Part shown: one piece after another, positions 17,572-26,474 of the stretch
How the letters are laid out: each line of letters opens with the position of its first letter
Position numbering within the stretch: the first letter of the stretch is position 1
DNA from: Candidatus Dormiibacterota bacterium
Lineage (GTDB): Bacteria > Chloroflexota > Dormibacteria > Aeolococcales > Aeolococcaceae
Direction of reading: 5' to 3'
DNA length: 57,285 nt
Assembly (NCBI GenBank): GCA_003153505.1
Contig: PLZA01000054.1
Location: forward strand, 1-57,285
The notes under the pieces: generated by a model
What the model saw: only the letters and a program-made list of their open reading frames with translations
Told to the model about the DNA's origin: nothing
Database searches by the model: none
Position numbers and translations under genes: made by a program

Positions 17572-18747
17572 CTAGCCGTGCACCCTGGTGCCGAGTACCG
17601 CGTCGCGGATGGCGCAGACCTGCGCGGCAGGCGTGTACCAGCGCAGCGTGTGCTCGAGCCCGCGCTCCGCGACGCCGGCGAGGTCGAGTTCGCCGGACAC
17701 CGCCTGTTCGAGACGGTCCTCCCAGTCGTACGCATCGACGAGGTATCCGTTGACCCCGTCCTGGATGGCGAGCCGGAATGCGTCCGTCGGGGTCGCAAGA
17801 GTCGGCGTCTCGACGATCGCCGCCTCGAAGTATTTCAGCTCGGACTTGGAGTTGCTGAAGACGTTGATCTGCAGCGGAACGATGTTGAGCCCGGTTGCGC
17901 CGATCAGTGACTCGAGCATAAGGAAGTCGGCAAGCGGGATGACGTCGATGCGATCGCCCAGGCCGCGGAGTGCCGGTCCGAGATCGAGGAAGCCGACGAT
18001 GCGCAGACGCACATCGGCGTGCCGGGTCATGACACTCGCGAGTGCGGTCGAGACCAGCTCGAAGTCACGGTTGTGGGTCGGCGTCCCGCTGAAGTAGCCG
18101 ATGCTCATTGTGTGACCCGACTCCGCGGCGGCATGCCGCGTGCGCCGGACCTCCGCCGCGCGCTCGAGCTGCAGGTGATTGAGAAAATTTGGGACGACCC
18201 ACGTGGGCAGCTGCGCAAACTCCTCGATCCGAGCGGTCAGGAAGTGATTGGTCGAGATCGCGGCGTCGCAGAGTCGGAGCAGCGCGCCCATTCGCGACAT
18301 CGACGCGAACCATTCGTCGAGCATCGCCTCGCCTGGGTTCCGGTCGAGCGTTTCGAGGACGAGGCTCACGTACCGCGTATCGAAGATCAGGTCGTCGATG
18401 TCGAACAGGACGCGGCATCCGGCAGCGCGAGCCCGGGTGATGAGGCTGTCGATGCGAGCCGTGTAGCGCGTACGGCAGATGACCAGCGTGTTGATGCCAC
18501 CGATGAGGCGTTCGAGGATCGGCAGCTCCGCCCGGGTGAACCATGTCGCGGCGATGCGCTGGTCGTGGTCCTCGAGGTCGAGGGCCTCGACCATGTTGAA
18601 GATGCGGTAGCGAAAGGTGCTCGTGTCCGGCACCTCGTAGAGATACGCGACTCTGTGGACGCCGTCCGCAGACGCTCTGCGGACACGTTCCTCGATGCTC
18701 TGCGCCCACGGTTCCGGAAACTGTGGCGGAGCCGGCTTGCCGCGCAC
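17572..18747 (-). CDS. GT4-type glycosyltransferase
   Basis: This is a protein of 391 residues when started at GTG 18747, two bases after the stop of the upstream glycosyltransferase. Two Rossmann domains are visible. The C-terminal one has the GT-B pattern MSIGYFSGTPTHNRDFELVS, LRIVGFLDLG, VIPLADFLMLESLIG, and SKSELKYFEAAIVETPTLAT (the E-x7-E-like nucleotide-sugar region). The N-terminal half carries CRVLFDIDDLIFD. It probably works with the upstream gene in assembling a surface polysaccharide. Confidence 0.82.
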   Translation of the reverse strand: MRGKPAPPQFPEPWAQSIEERVRRASADGVHRVAYLYEVPDTSTFRYRIFNMVEALDLEDHDQRIAATWFTRAELPILERLIGGINTLVICRTRYTARIDSLITRARAAGCRVLFDIDDLIFDTRYVSLVLETLDRNPGEAMLDEWFASMSRMGALLRLCDAAISTNHFLTARIEEFAQLPTWVVPNFLNHLQLERAAEVRRTRHAAAESGHTMSIGYFSGTPTHNRDFELVSTALASVMTRHADVRLRIVGFLDLGPALRGLGDRIDVIPLADFLMLESLIGATGLNIVPLQINVFSNSKSELKYFEAAIVETPTLATPTDAFRLAIQDGVNGYLVDAYDWEDRLEQAVSGELDLAGVAERGLEHTLRWYTPAAQVCAIRDAVLGTRVHG

Positions 18748-18749
18748 CC

Positions 18750-20480
18750 CTATCCTTCGGTCGCGGCGAGCGCACCCGCGAGCTGATCGCACACCGGCGC
18801 AAAGACTGCACCCCAGTCGGTGAGAAGCCTGCTCTTCCGATGGTTCGCGCTGCGTCGCTTGACGTCATTCGCGAGCGCGACGCCCTGACCGATGCCGGCG
18901 ACGAGGCCCGCCACGCTCGGGTCGCTGCAGATGATGTTGGCCGAGTACTGATCCAGTGATTGCTTCTCCGAGCCGAACGTGTTGGTCACCACGGCAGCTC
19001 CCGCCGCGGCCAGGTCGAGCGGGGGATAGCTCGAGTGCGGAGAGGCCATCAGCGACAGGCCGAGGTCCATCCGGCGGAGCAGCTGCTGATAGGCGTGCCA
19101 GCCCAGGTTCTCGATGAGGGCGGGGCGGACTCCTCCGGGGAGTGCCACCGGCTGCAGGTCCCGGCCGATGAAGAAGAAGTCCCACGTCGACGGGTCGAGA
19201 TGGCCGCACTCGATGGCCCCGGAAATTGCCTCGAGGCCGCGGTAGTACAGATTGCGCAGATTGTTGGGTCTCGCGTAGAAGATGAAGTTGCGTTTGGATA
19301 CCACCGACGGCTCGCGCGGGGTCAGGAAGGCCGGGAATGCGGGCTCGAACCACGACGGCGCGCGCGCATGCACGGCGGGGCCGCTGAAGAGATGGTCGAA
19401 CAGGGGCTTGGAATTGACGATGCACGTGATGCGTGGATCCTCGAGGATCTCCGCACAGCGGATCGAGTCGTCGCCCTCCGGATAGAAGCGTCGCTCGTCC
19501 TCCTGGACGAGGTAGACGATGCTCGATGGATCGACCGATGCACGCGTGGCCCAGGTGGTCCACCAGGACGTCGTGACGAAGAGATCGCCGTCGGCGACGT
19601 CGACCAGCCGCCCGTCCGAGCTGTCGCGTGACGAGAAGACGAAGTCGACGTCGCCCTGCCACGGAATCCCATTTGCCTCGAGCACGGTCCGGCAGTTCGC
19701 CGGGGTCGGCGGCTCCGAGCGGGTGATGATGCGCAAGGGGCGTTCCATCCGCCGCGCGAGCAGGGTGGCGAAGATCAACGCCGTGCCGACCCCGCCGAAG
19801 AGGCTGCCGCTGTTGATGCTGTCGGTGACCATCGAGATGCGCTTCGGCGCCGAGGCGTTGGTGTAGACGCGCAACGGGCGGAGGTTCGGAAAGCGTTCGT
19901 CGAGCGTGAGTGTCAGCCACTGCCGCTCGACCGTCGACGGCGCGATCTTGCTCCCGCGCGCCCGCCCGAGACGCACGTAGTGCAGCAGCGCGTTGGTGCC
20001 GCGCGATACGTCGGGGTTGTGCTCGAGGTAGAAATCGGTCGAGAAGCGCGGGCCCGGATCCCATCCACGGGACGCGCCGATCGTCGCGTAATGTCGGAGC
20101 GGGTCCAGCCCGGAGTGCGCGGCCTCCGGGTAGTTCGCCTGATACCAGGACGGATCGAACAGGCCCGAGCCTTCGAGATCACGCAGATCACGTGGAAACC
20201 GTAACCGCTCCAGCGCGCGACGGTGGAAGTTGACCCGCCCCGACCCGGTGACGACGTTCAGCGCCTTGATCGCCGTGTTGGCGGCCTGCGGATAGTGGTG
20301 GATCACCGAGCGCAGCTGGGAATACGGCGGCTCGAGCAACGACTGCCGCAAGCGGACGTTCTCTCGCCGGGCCTCGTCGAGCTCGTGCCGGAGCAGCGTG
20401 AGCTGCAGACTGGGATCGTCGGACCCAGGGGCAGCGTCGTTCTGATGCGACGGCGTGATTGGTGTGAAGACTTCGTCCAT
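18750..20480 (-). CDS. WsaF-like rhamnosyltransferase-type GT with N-terminal repeats
   Basis: The protein has 576 residues. Residues about 25-50 form a coiled coil. Residues 105-185 hold two repeats of the type FDPSWYQANYPEA..GLDPLRHYATIG and FSTDFYLEHNPDV..NALLHYVRLG, seen in many surface-polysaccharide glycosyltransferases. The GT-B part follows: RISMVTDSINSGSLFGGVGT (N-domain) and RPALIENLGWHAYQQLLRRM, PLDLAAAGAAVVTN (C-domain). The family includes S-layer-glycan rhamnosyltransferases, but donor and acceptor are unknown here. It lies 26 bases after dxs. Confidence 0.82.
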   Translation of the reverse strand: MDEVFTPITPSHQNDAAPGSDDPSLQLTLLRHELDEARRENVRLRQSLLEPPYSQLRSVIHHYPQAANTAIKALNVVTGSGRVNFHRRALERLRFPRDLRDLEGSGLFDPSWYQANYPEAAHSGLDPLRHYATIGASRGWDPGPRFSTDFYLEHNPDVSRGTNALLHYVRLGRARGSKIAPSTVERQWLTLTLDERFPNLRPLRVYTNASAPKRISMVTDSINSGSLFGGVGTALIFATLLARRMERPLRIITRSEPPTPANCRTVLEANGIPWQGDVDFVFSSRDSSDGRLVDVADGDLFVTTSWWTTWATRASVDPSSIVYLVQEDERRFYPEGDDSIRCAEILEDPRITCIVNSKPLFDHLFSGPAVHARAPSWFEPAFPAFLTPREPSVVSKRNFIFYARPNNLRNLYYRGLEAISGAIECGHLDPSTWDFFFIGRDLQPVALPGGVRPALIENLGWHAYQQLLRRMDLGLSLMASPHSSYPPLDLAAAGAAVVTNTFGSEKQSLDQYSANIICSDPSVAGLVAGIGQGVALANDVKRRSANHRKSRLLTDWGAVFAPVCDQLAGALAATEG

Positions 20481-20506
20481 GGTCTCGCACTGCTCGGGGC
20501 GACCGG

Positions 20507-22381
20507 TCAGCCCGCGAGCACCTCGGCTGCGGGCAGGAGCGTGAGCGCTGCCGCCGCGATGCCGTCGGCGTCGAGCCCAAGCTGACCGAGCAGGGTCGCC
20601 TGCGCGCCGTGCTCGATGAAGCGGTCTGGAAGGCCCATGCGCAGGAGGGGCACGGTGATGCCGTCCGAGGTGAGCAGCTCGGTCACCGCCGACCCGAAGC
20701 CACCACTGGCCACGCCGTCCTCGACGGTGATCACCCCACGATGCTGCGCGGCGATGTCGCTCAACTCCGGCGCGAGCGGCTTCACGAATCGTGCATCGAC
20801 CACAGTCGTCGAGATACCGCGAGCGCTGAGCTTCTCCTGTGCCTGCATGGCCACGCCGACCATCTTGCCGACGGCGAAGAGCGCAAGGTCGCTGCCCCGA
20901 TGCCGGATGACAATGCTCGGGATCGGGATCGGCTCGAGCGCAGCGGTGCCCGCCGACGGTGCCGCGCCGCGGGGAAAGCGCAAGGAGAACGGCCCTTCGT
21001 ATGCGAGCCCCGTCGCGAACATCCTGCGCAGCTCATCCGGTGAGCTGGGGGCTGAGATGGTCATACCGGGGATGCAACGCAGGTATGCGAGGTCGAGGAA
21101 CCCGTGATGGGATGGCCCGTCGGCGCCGGTGATCCCGGCGCGATCGATGACGAAGGTCACCGGGAGGGCGTGCAACGCGACATCGCATGCGATCTGGTCA
21201 AAGGCGCGCTGCAGGAAGGTGGAATAGATGCACACCACTGGGCGCAGTCCGCGCATCGCGAGTCCGGCCGCGAACGTCACCGCGTGCTGCTCGGCGATCC
21301 CGACGTCGAAGAAGCGGTCCGGGAAACGCTGCGCGAACTCGAGAAGCCCGGTTGAAGATGCCATCGCCGCGGTGATGGCGACGATGCGCTCATCGGCTTC
21401 CGCCGCCTCGCACAGGGCCTCCCCGAAGACGTCGGTCCAGTCAAGGCCCTTTTTGACCGCCGTGCCACTGTTCGGATCGAAGGTCGAGACCCCATGAAAC
21501 TTGTCAACTTTGTCGGCAACCGCCGGGCCGTAGCCCTGCCCCTTGTTGGTCACGACGTGAACGACCACCGGCCCGCGGATGCGAGCGGCATCGCGCAGCG
21601 CCTTCTCGACAGCCTGGAGATCGTGGCCGTCGATCGGTCCTCCGTATTTGAGCCCGAGCGTCTCGAAGATCGAGATCGGCGCGACCAGCTGCTTGAGCGA
21701 GTTCTTCATGCGGCGGGCTGTCTCGTAGGCTGAATGCCCGACGGCGGGCAGCGAACGCAACGCTGTCCCGGCGGCATCCTTGGCGGCCTCGTAGCGCGGT
21801 GACAGGCGCAGGTGCCCGAGGTTCTCGGCGATCCCGCCGACCGTGGGCGCATAGCTCCGGCCGTTGTCGTTCAGGATGATCACCATCTCGGGCTTGAGCT
21901 GGCCGATGTTGTTGAGCGCCTCGTAGGCCATCCCGCCGGTGAGCGCGCCGTCGCCGACGACACAGACCACCTTGCCGGTCTCGCCGCGCAAGTCGCGCGC
22001 GGTCGCGAACCCCAGTGCGTAGCTGAGCCCGGTGGAAGCGTGCGAGTTCTCGATCAGATCGTGCTCGGATTCGCGACGCGACGGGTACCCGCTGAGCCCA
22101 CCCTGCTGGCGGAGCGTGTCGAACTGGTCGAGCCGGCCGGTCAGCATCTTGTGCACGTAGGCCTGGTGCCCGGTGTCGAAGATGATGGCGTCGCGAGGGC
22201 TCTCGAACACGCGATGCATCGCGACCGTGAGCTCGACGACGCCGAGATTCGGACCGAGGTGACCTCCGGTCCTCGATACGGCGGTGATCAACTCTTCGCG
22301 AATCTCGGCGCAGAGGCGGGTCAGATCCTCCGGACCGAGCCCACGAAGGTCGTCAGGCCCAGCGATCTCCTCGAGCAGCAC
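20507..22381 (-). CDS. dxs: 1-deoxy-D-xylulose-5-phosphate synthase
   Basis: The 624-residue transketolase-family enzyme makes DXP from pyruvate and glyceraldehyde-3-phosphate, the first step of the MEP isoprenoid pathway and also a thiamine/pyridoxal precursor. Visible features: GGHLGPNLGVVELTVAMH (His at the substrate site), IFDTGHQAYVHKMLTGR, the TPP motif GDGALTGGMAYEALNNIG, KFHGVSTFDP, the catalytic Glu in VGIAEQHAVTFAAGLAMRG, and a transketolase C-domain. Length is normal. It starts 84 bases from the divergent SirB1-like gene and probably leads the glycosyltransferase operon. Confidence 0.96.
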   Translation of the reverse strand: MLLEEIAGPDDLRGLGPEDLTRLCAEIREELITAVSRTGGHLGPNLGVVELTVAMHRVFESPRDAIIFDTGHQAYVHKMLTGRLDQFDTLRQQGGLSGYPSRRESEHDLIENSHASTGLSYALGFATARDLRGETGKVVCVVGDGALTGGMAYEALNNIGQLKPEMVIILNDNGRSYAPTVGGIAENLGHLRLSPRYEAAKDAAGTALRSLPAVGHSAYETARRMKNSLKQLVAPISIFETLGLKYGGPIDGHDLQAVEKALRDAARIRGPVVVHVVTNKGQGYGPAVADKVDKFHGVSTFDPNSGTAVKKGLDWTDVFGEALCEAAEADERIVAITAAMASSTGLLEFAQRFPDRFFDVGIAEQHAVTFAAGLAMRGLRPVVCIYSTFLQRAFDQIACDVALHALPVTFVIDRAGITGADGPSHHGFLDLAYLRCIPGMTISAPSSPDELRRMFATGLAYEGPFSLRFPRGAAPSAGTAALEPIPIPSIVIRHRGSDLALFAVGKMVGVAMQAQEKLSARGISTTVVDARFVKPLAPELSDIAAQHRGVITVEDGVASGGFGSAVTELLTSDGITVPLLRMGLPDRFIEHGAQATLLGQLGLDADGIAAAALTLLPAAEVLAG

Positions 22382-22465
22382 ACAGTCAGTCTAGTGGAGG
22401 CGGCCCCGCCGGGCTCCTCCGCGGAAATGCCCCCACACACGGGTCGCGGAGCATGATTACCGGCC

Positions 22466-23269
22466 ATGCAGGGACTGGAGCCACGTGAGGCGGTGCTCGA
22501 ATGCGCCGCGCGAGACGGCGATATCGCCGAGGGCGCCCTCTGGCTCGCGGCAGACGACTGCCCCGGAGTCGAGCCGGAACGCTGGCTCGAGCGCCTCGAC
22601 GACCTGGCCAGTGAGTTGCGCTCGCGCTGCGGGCTGCATGGGTGCGGACCTTCCGACGCGCCGCTGGTCGGCGCCCTGTTGCGCGACCGGCTCCGCCTTC
22701 GCGGCGCCGGGGGTGGAGATCCGCGCGCCCACTACCTCCACAACGTTCTCGAACGCGGCGCGGGTGTTCCCATCGCGTGCTCAGCCATATGGATCGCGGT
22801 CGGCGCGCGAGCCGATATTCCGATCGAGGGAGTGAATCTCCCCGGACACTTCGTGGTCCGTGTCAACGGCCACCTGTTCGACACCATCGCAAGCGGCGAG
22901 CCGCTTGATGAGGACGACGTCAAGCGGCTGGTCACGACGTCGACAGGACAGGAGATCGATCGCCTGGAACCGTCGCAGGTGGCGCGGGCGAGCTCTCGCG
23001 ACATGCTCGCGCGCATGTCCCGCAACCTGCGCCGCTGCTACACGAGCCTCGAATGCTGGGACCAGGCACTGCGAGCAGCTGACCGCTGCGTCGACCTCGT
23101 GCCGTCGCCGGCCGAGCGCCGCGATCGCGGGTTGCTGCTGTGGCGCATGGGCAGGGTCGTGGCGGCGCTCGCGGACATCACGGCATACCTCGACGAGGCG
23201 CCTGAGACCTGTCCGGATCGCACCGCCATGACCGAGGTCGCGGGCAGGCTTCGCGCCTTCCTCAACTGA
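22466..23269 (+). CDS. SirB1/YchA-like transglutaminase-fold protein
   Basis: The 267-residue protein has the SirB1-type transglutaminase domain (about residues 90-150): YLHNVLERGAGVPIACSAIW and IEGVNLPGHFVVRVNG, followed by helical TPR-like repeats (CYTSLECWDQALRAADRCV, ALADITAYL). The Cys and His of the transglutaminase fold are retained (IACSAIW, PGHFVVR). The function of SirB1 proteins is not established. Confidence 0.82.
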   Translation: MQGLEPREAVLECAARDGDIAEGALWLAADDCPGVEPERWLERLDDLASELRSRCGLHGCGPSDAPLVGALLRDRLRLRGAGGGDPRAHYLHNVLERGAGVPIACSAIWIAVGARADIPIEGVNLPGHFVVRVNGHLFDTIASGEPLDEDDVKRLVTTSTGQEIDRLEPSQVARASSRDMLARMSRNLRRCYTSLECWDQALRAADRCVDLVPSPAERRDRGLLLWRMGRVVAALADITAYLDEAPETCPDRTAMTEVAGRLRAFLN

Positions 23270-23270
23270 C

Positions 23271-23297
23271 CTGAGCTGACCGACCCAGTCGGCTCAG
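23271..23297. terminator. weak bulged hairpin between convergent genes
   Basis: CTGAG / CTCAG outer and CCGAC / GTCGG inner stems flank the loop CCA, with a four-base bulge on the left. It covers the minus-strand stop at 23294. It has no T-run. Confidence 0.3.
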
Positions 23298-23692
23298 TGC
23301 ACCCCGATCAGAAGGGAGATCAGCCAAATCACGCCGATGAGCGCGAGGACCGCGAATGGCATGATCACGAACACGACGAACGAGAAGACCAGCCGCTCGT
23401 CGGGCATGAGCTCCGGCGTCCGCTTGCGAACCCGAAGGTCGTGCGCATACCAGGAGATCCCACCGACGAGAAACCCCAGGAGCAGGAAGAAGATCCCCGC
23501 AAAGGCGGTGACGATCCCGACGGCGTTGGGCGAAAGCGTGAAGCGCCACGCCGCGCCGCCGGCCAGGGAAAGCAGTCCGCACGAGATGTAGCGGAGCAGC
23601 GTCGGGACCGGACGCGGTTGGGTTGGATCTGCTCGCCGTCGAGCCGCCGCCTTGTTGGGCACGGCCGCATCGGGACGCGAGTTCGAGGGCAC
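23294..23692 (-). CDS. multi-helix membrane protein of unknown function
   Basis: The 132-residue protein starts at GTG 23692. The N-terminal 30 residues are basic, followed by three or four membrane helices (LLRYISCGLLSLAGGAAW, VGIVTAFAGIFFLLLGFLVG, VFSFVVFVIMPFAVLALIGV). A conserved-looking charged loop lies between helices 2 and 3 (YAHDLRVRKRTPELMPDER). No family is recognised. The upstream extension to 23887 overlaps the peroxiredoxin promoter and gene and is rejected. Confidence 0.65.
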   Translation of the reverse strand: MPSNSRPDAAVPNKAAARRRADPTQPRPVPTLLRYISCGLLSLAGGAAWRFTLSPNAVGIVTAFAGIFFLLLGFLVGGISWYAHDLRVRKRTPELMPDERLVFSFVVFVIMPFAVLALIGVIWLISLLIGVH

Positions 23693-23798
23693 GCGCCGAG
23701 TATAGAGACGGCGACCCGGCCGTCCGGCGGGCGCGGTCGGCGACTGGCGCTCACCTACACTTGGCCACCACTGCGGCCGCGTATGGAGGACCGGAACC

Positions 23799-24257
23799 AT
23801 GAGCGTCGGGGCACGACTCCCTGACTTCGACCTCGAAACCAGCGAGGGAGGCCGCGTGAGCAACGCCGACCTCGAGGGCTGCCGCACGGTGCTGTACTTC
23901 TACCCCAAGGACGACACGCCAGGCTGTACCGTCGAGGGGCAGGAGTTCACCCGGTTGAACGACGCATTTGCCGCGGCGGGCGTTGCGGTGTACGGCGTGT
24001 CGCCGGACACGTCGAAGAGCCACCAGCGATTCATCAAGAAGTGCTCGCTGGGCATACCGCTGATCAGCGATCCCGAGCGGCGCCTCATCGAATCCCAGGG
24101 GCTCTGGGTCGAGAAGAAGTTCATGGGACGCCAGTACATGGGCGTGGCACGGACCACGCTGCTGATCGGGCCGGACGGGACCATCGAACGCGAGTGGCGG
24201 GATGTCAAGCCCAGCGGGCACGCCGCAGAGGTCCTGGAGACCGTCAACGGCGGTTAG
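23799..24257 (+). CDS. bcp: peroxiredoxin, BCP/PrxQ type
   Basis: The 152-residue thioredoxin-fold peroxidase reduces hydroperoxides. The peroxidatic Cys is Cys43 in YPKDDTPGCTVEGQEF. The usual resolving Cys five residues later is Gln48. Cys82 (FIKKCSLGIPLISD) lies about 39 residues on, close to the spacing of the alternative resolving Cys known in Xanthomonas PrxQ. The start ATG 23799 is preceded by GGAGG at 23785. The 3' end overlaps the following ATPase gene by 56 bases. Confidence 0.93.
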   Translation: MSVGARLPDFDLETSEGGRVSNADLEGCRTVLYFYPKDDTPGCTVEGQEFTRLNDAFAAAGVAVYGVSPDTSKSHQRFIKKCSLGIPLISDPERRLIESQGLWVEKKFMGRQYMGVARTTLLIGPDGTIEREWRDVKPSGHAAEVLETVNGG

Positions 24258-25242
24258 GCGCGCGATCGCCGGAGAGCGGATCGACCTCGCAACGCTGCTC
24301 GCGCGGCGGGTCATCTTCGTCGCGGGCAAGGGCGGGACCGGCCGGAGCACGATGACCGCCGCGCTGGCGCTGCTCGGCGCACGTGCCGGCAAGCGCGTCC
24401 TCGCCATCGACGTCGACGCCAAGGGCGACCTCGCCGCGGCGCTGGGCTCGCCACCCGCCGGGTTCACGCCGCGTGTGGTGCAGCACGATCTCTCGGTGCT
24501 CGAGTTGCGCACCGACGAGTCGTTTCAGGAGTACCTGAACATCTATTTCAAGGTCCCGCGCGTGACGCGTCTGACGCCGCTCGCCCGCGTGTTCGACTTC
24601 ATCGCCACCGGCGTCCCGGGGCCACGGGACATGCTGGTGGTCGGCAAGATCGCGTACGAGGAGCGCCGCAAGGAGCGTGAGTCGCGGGCGCCGGTCTGGG
24701 ACCTGATCGTTGTGGACTGCGCCGCCGGGGGCCAGGTCGAATCCCACCTCGCAGCCGCCAAGGCGATGCTCTCGCTGGTCAGAGGGGGGATCATCCGCGC
24801 CCAGGTCGAGTGGATTGACGGCCTGGTGCGCGACCCTCAACGGACCACGGTCGTGCTCTGCGCCCTTCCCGAGGAGATGCCCGTGGTCGAGGCGATCGAG
24901 CTGCACGATCGTCTTCGTAAGGGAGCCGGCGTAGCAGTCGACATGTGCGTGCTCAACCGTGCGGTCGACGAGCCGGTGACCGCGGCGCACCGGCGTCTCA
25001 TGAAGGCGCTGGTCGACCCTGAGCACGCCGATGTGGTTGTCCAGCAATTGGGTGGGGCGCCCGCGCCGCTCGAGGCGGGCATCGACCTCCAGGCGCACCT
25101 CTACGACACAACTGCGCGGTACATGCGCATGCTCCGCAGCAAGCTCCCCATGCCCGTCGTTCCGGTCCCATTCATCGTCGACCGGACGGGGCTGACCACG
25201 ACGCGGGCGGTGGCAGACGCGCTCAGCAGCAGGCTGGCGTGA
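24202..25242 (+). CDS. ArsA/Get3-family ATPase, subunit with modified P-loop
   Basis: The 346-residue SIMIBI ATPase has a deviant Walker A, FVAGKGGTGRSTM (residues 40-51): the signature Lys43 is present, but the P-loop Lys is Arg48. Further features are VLAIDVDAKGDLAAALGSPP (switch I Asp region) and LIVVDCAAGGQVESHLAA (Walker B/switch II-like). The only in-frame ATG is 24202, inside the peroxiredoxin gene; a later non-AUG start near 24290 is possible. It is coupled by a four-base overlap to a second ArsA-like gene. The pair resembles mycobacterial Rv3679/Rv3680 (BagA/BagB-like), which form a heterodimer. It is not expected to transport arsenite. Confidence 0.85.
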   Translation: MSSPAGTPQRSWRPSTAVRRAIAGERIDLATLLARRVIFVAGKGGTGRSTMTAALALLGARAGKRVLAIDVDAKGDLAAALGSPPAGFTPRVVQHDLSVLELRTDESFQEYLNIYFKVPRVTRLTPLARVFDFIATGVPGPRDMLVVGKIAYEERRKERESRAPVWDLIVVDCAAGGQVESHLAAAKAMLSLVRGGIIRAQVEWIDGLVRDPQRTTVVLCALPEEMPVVEAIELHDRLRKGAGVAVDMCVLNRAVDEPVTAAHRRLMKALVDPEHADVVVQQLGGAPAPLEAGIDLQAHLYDTTARYMRMLRSKLPMPVVPVPFIVDRTGLTTTRAVADALSSRLA

Positions 25243-26441
25243 GCACTGCAGACGCCGGGCCCGTCCCGGAGCGGCGCCGGAGCGTTCGCCAGGATGCGGC
25301 TGGACTGGGACGCCGCCTGGCGCCGCTCGATGTGGTGATCTGTTGCGGCAGCGGCGGCGTCGGCAAGACCACGGTGAGCGCGGCACTCGGGATGGCCATC
25401 GCCGCCGCCGAGGACAAACGTGTCCTCGTGCTCACCGTCGACCCGGCGCGACGGCTCGCCACGGCGCTCGGTATCAAGGGCATCGGTGCGGAGCCGGTGC
25501 GTATCCCCAAGGCGCGGCTGCACCGTGCGGGGATCACCATCACCGGTGAACTCGAGGCGGCGATGCTCGACATGAAGCAAGCATGGGACCGGATGATCGA
25601 GCGCTACTCGCCGGACCGCGCCACGGCGCAACGGATCCTGCGCAATCCGCTCTACCAACGCATCACGGATTCGTTCGTCGGATCGCATGAATACGCGGCG
25701 ATCGAGGCGCTCTATGAGCTCCACGACGCGGGGGAGTACGACTGCATCGTTGTCGACACGCCGCCCTCGCGCAATGCGCTCGACTTTCTCGAAGCCCCGA
25801 GCCGCCTCACCGACTACGTGGGTTCGCGCCTGCTGTCGCTGCTCTCCGGTGGCCCGTCGCGTTTCGGCTTCCGCGCGATGAACTACGCGGCCGCGCCGTT
25901 CCTGCGCCTTGCCGACCGGCTGCTGGGCGCCGAGGTGCTCGCCGAGGTCTCAGACTTCGTCCAGCAGCTGCAACTCCTGTACGACGGCATCCAGGGCAGG
26001 GCTCGCTCCGTCTACCGGCTGTTGCGAAGCCCTCAGACTGGATTCGTGGTGGTGACCACGCTCGAGCCGGGACCGTTCAGCGAGGCGGAGTTCTTCTGCA
26101 CCAAGCTGCGCGAGTTCAAGATGCCGCTCCGCGCGGTGGTCGTGAACCGCGTGCTTCCCGACGTGTTTCGCGACGCGGGCGGATTCGCCGCGGCAACCGC
26201 GCTGGTCGACGACCCGAAGATTGCGGCCTGGCTGAGCCAGGAGCTCCACATCCGTGTCTCCTCCGACAGCGCGCGCTTCATCGGAAAGACATATCTCACC
26301 CGCACTACCCTCGCCCAGCGCGAGGCACGTCAGCTCGCCAAATTGAGCCGGCTCGGCGAGGTGCCGATCGTGCGCATGCCCCTGTTCAGCGAGGAGGTCT
26401 CCGAGCTCGAGGGTCTGGTGCGCATCGCCAAGACACTCTGA
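25239..26441 (+). CDS. ArsA/Get3-family ATPase, partner subunit
   Basis: The protein has 400 residues. The P-loop CCGSGGVGKTT keeps Lys43 but has Ser38 where ArsA proteins carry the signature Lys. VLTVDPARRLATALG (switch I), YDCIVVDTPPSRNALDFLEAP (Walker B and switch II) and VNRVLPDVFRD complete the domain. GTG 25239 overlaps the upstream stop (GTGA). Because its partner has the signature Lys but no P-loop Lys, the two would form a dimer with one competent ATP site. Function is inferred from the Get3/BagB family: protein- or metabolite-linked ATPase at the membrane. Confidence 0.88.
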   Translation: MSTADAGPVPERRRSVRQDAAGLGRRLAPLDVVICCGSGGVGKTTVSAALGMAIAAAEDKRVLVLTVDPARRLATALGIKGIGAEPVRIPKARLHRAGITITGELEAAMLDMKQAWDRMIERYSPDRATAQRILRNPLYQRITDSFVGSHEYAAIEALYELHDAGEYDCIVVDTPPSRNALDFLEAPSRLTDYVGSRLLSLLSGGPSRFGFRAMNYAAAPFLRLADRLLGAEVLAEVSDFVQQLQLLYDGIQGRARSVYRLLRSPQTGFVVVTTLEPGPFSEAEFFCTKLREFKMPLRAVVVNRVLPDVFRDAGGFAAATALVDDPKIAAWLSQELHIRVSSDSARFIGKTYLTRTTLAQREARQLAKLSRLGEVPIVRMPLFSEEVSELEGLVRIAKTL

Positions 26442-26474
26442 CCGGCGCATCGCGCGTCGTTGTGGGCTCGCCGC

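Noticed and set aside
18865..20064. 399-codon frame on the same strand as the glycosyltransferase
   Set aside because: Frame-shifted shadow of the WsaF-like gene; arginine/proline-rich with no domain.
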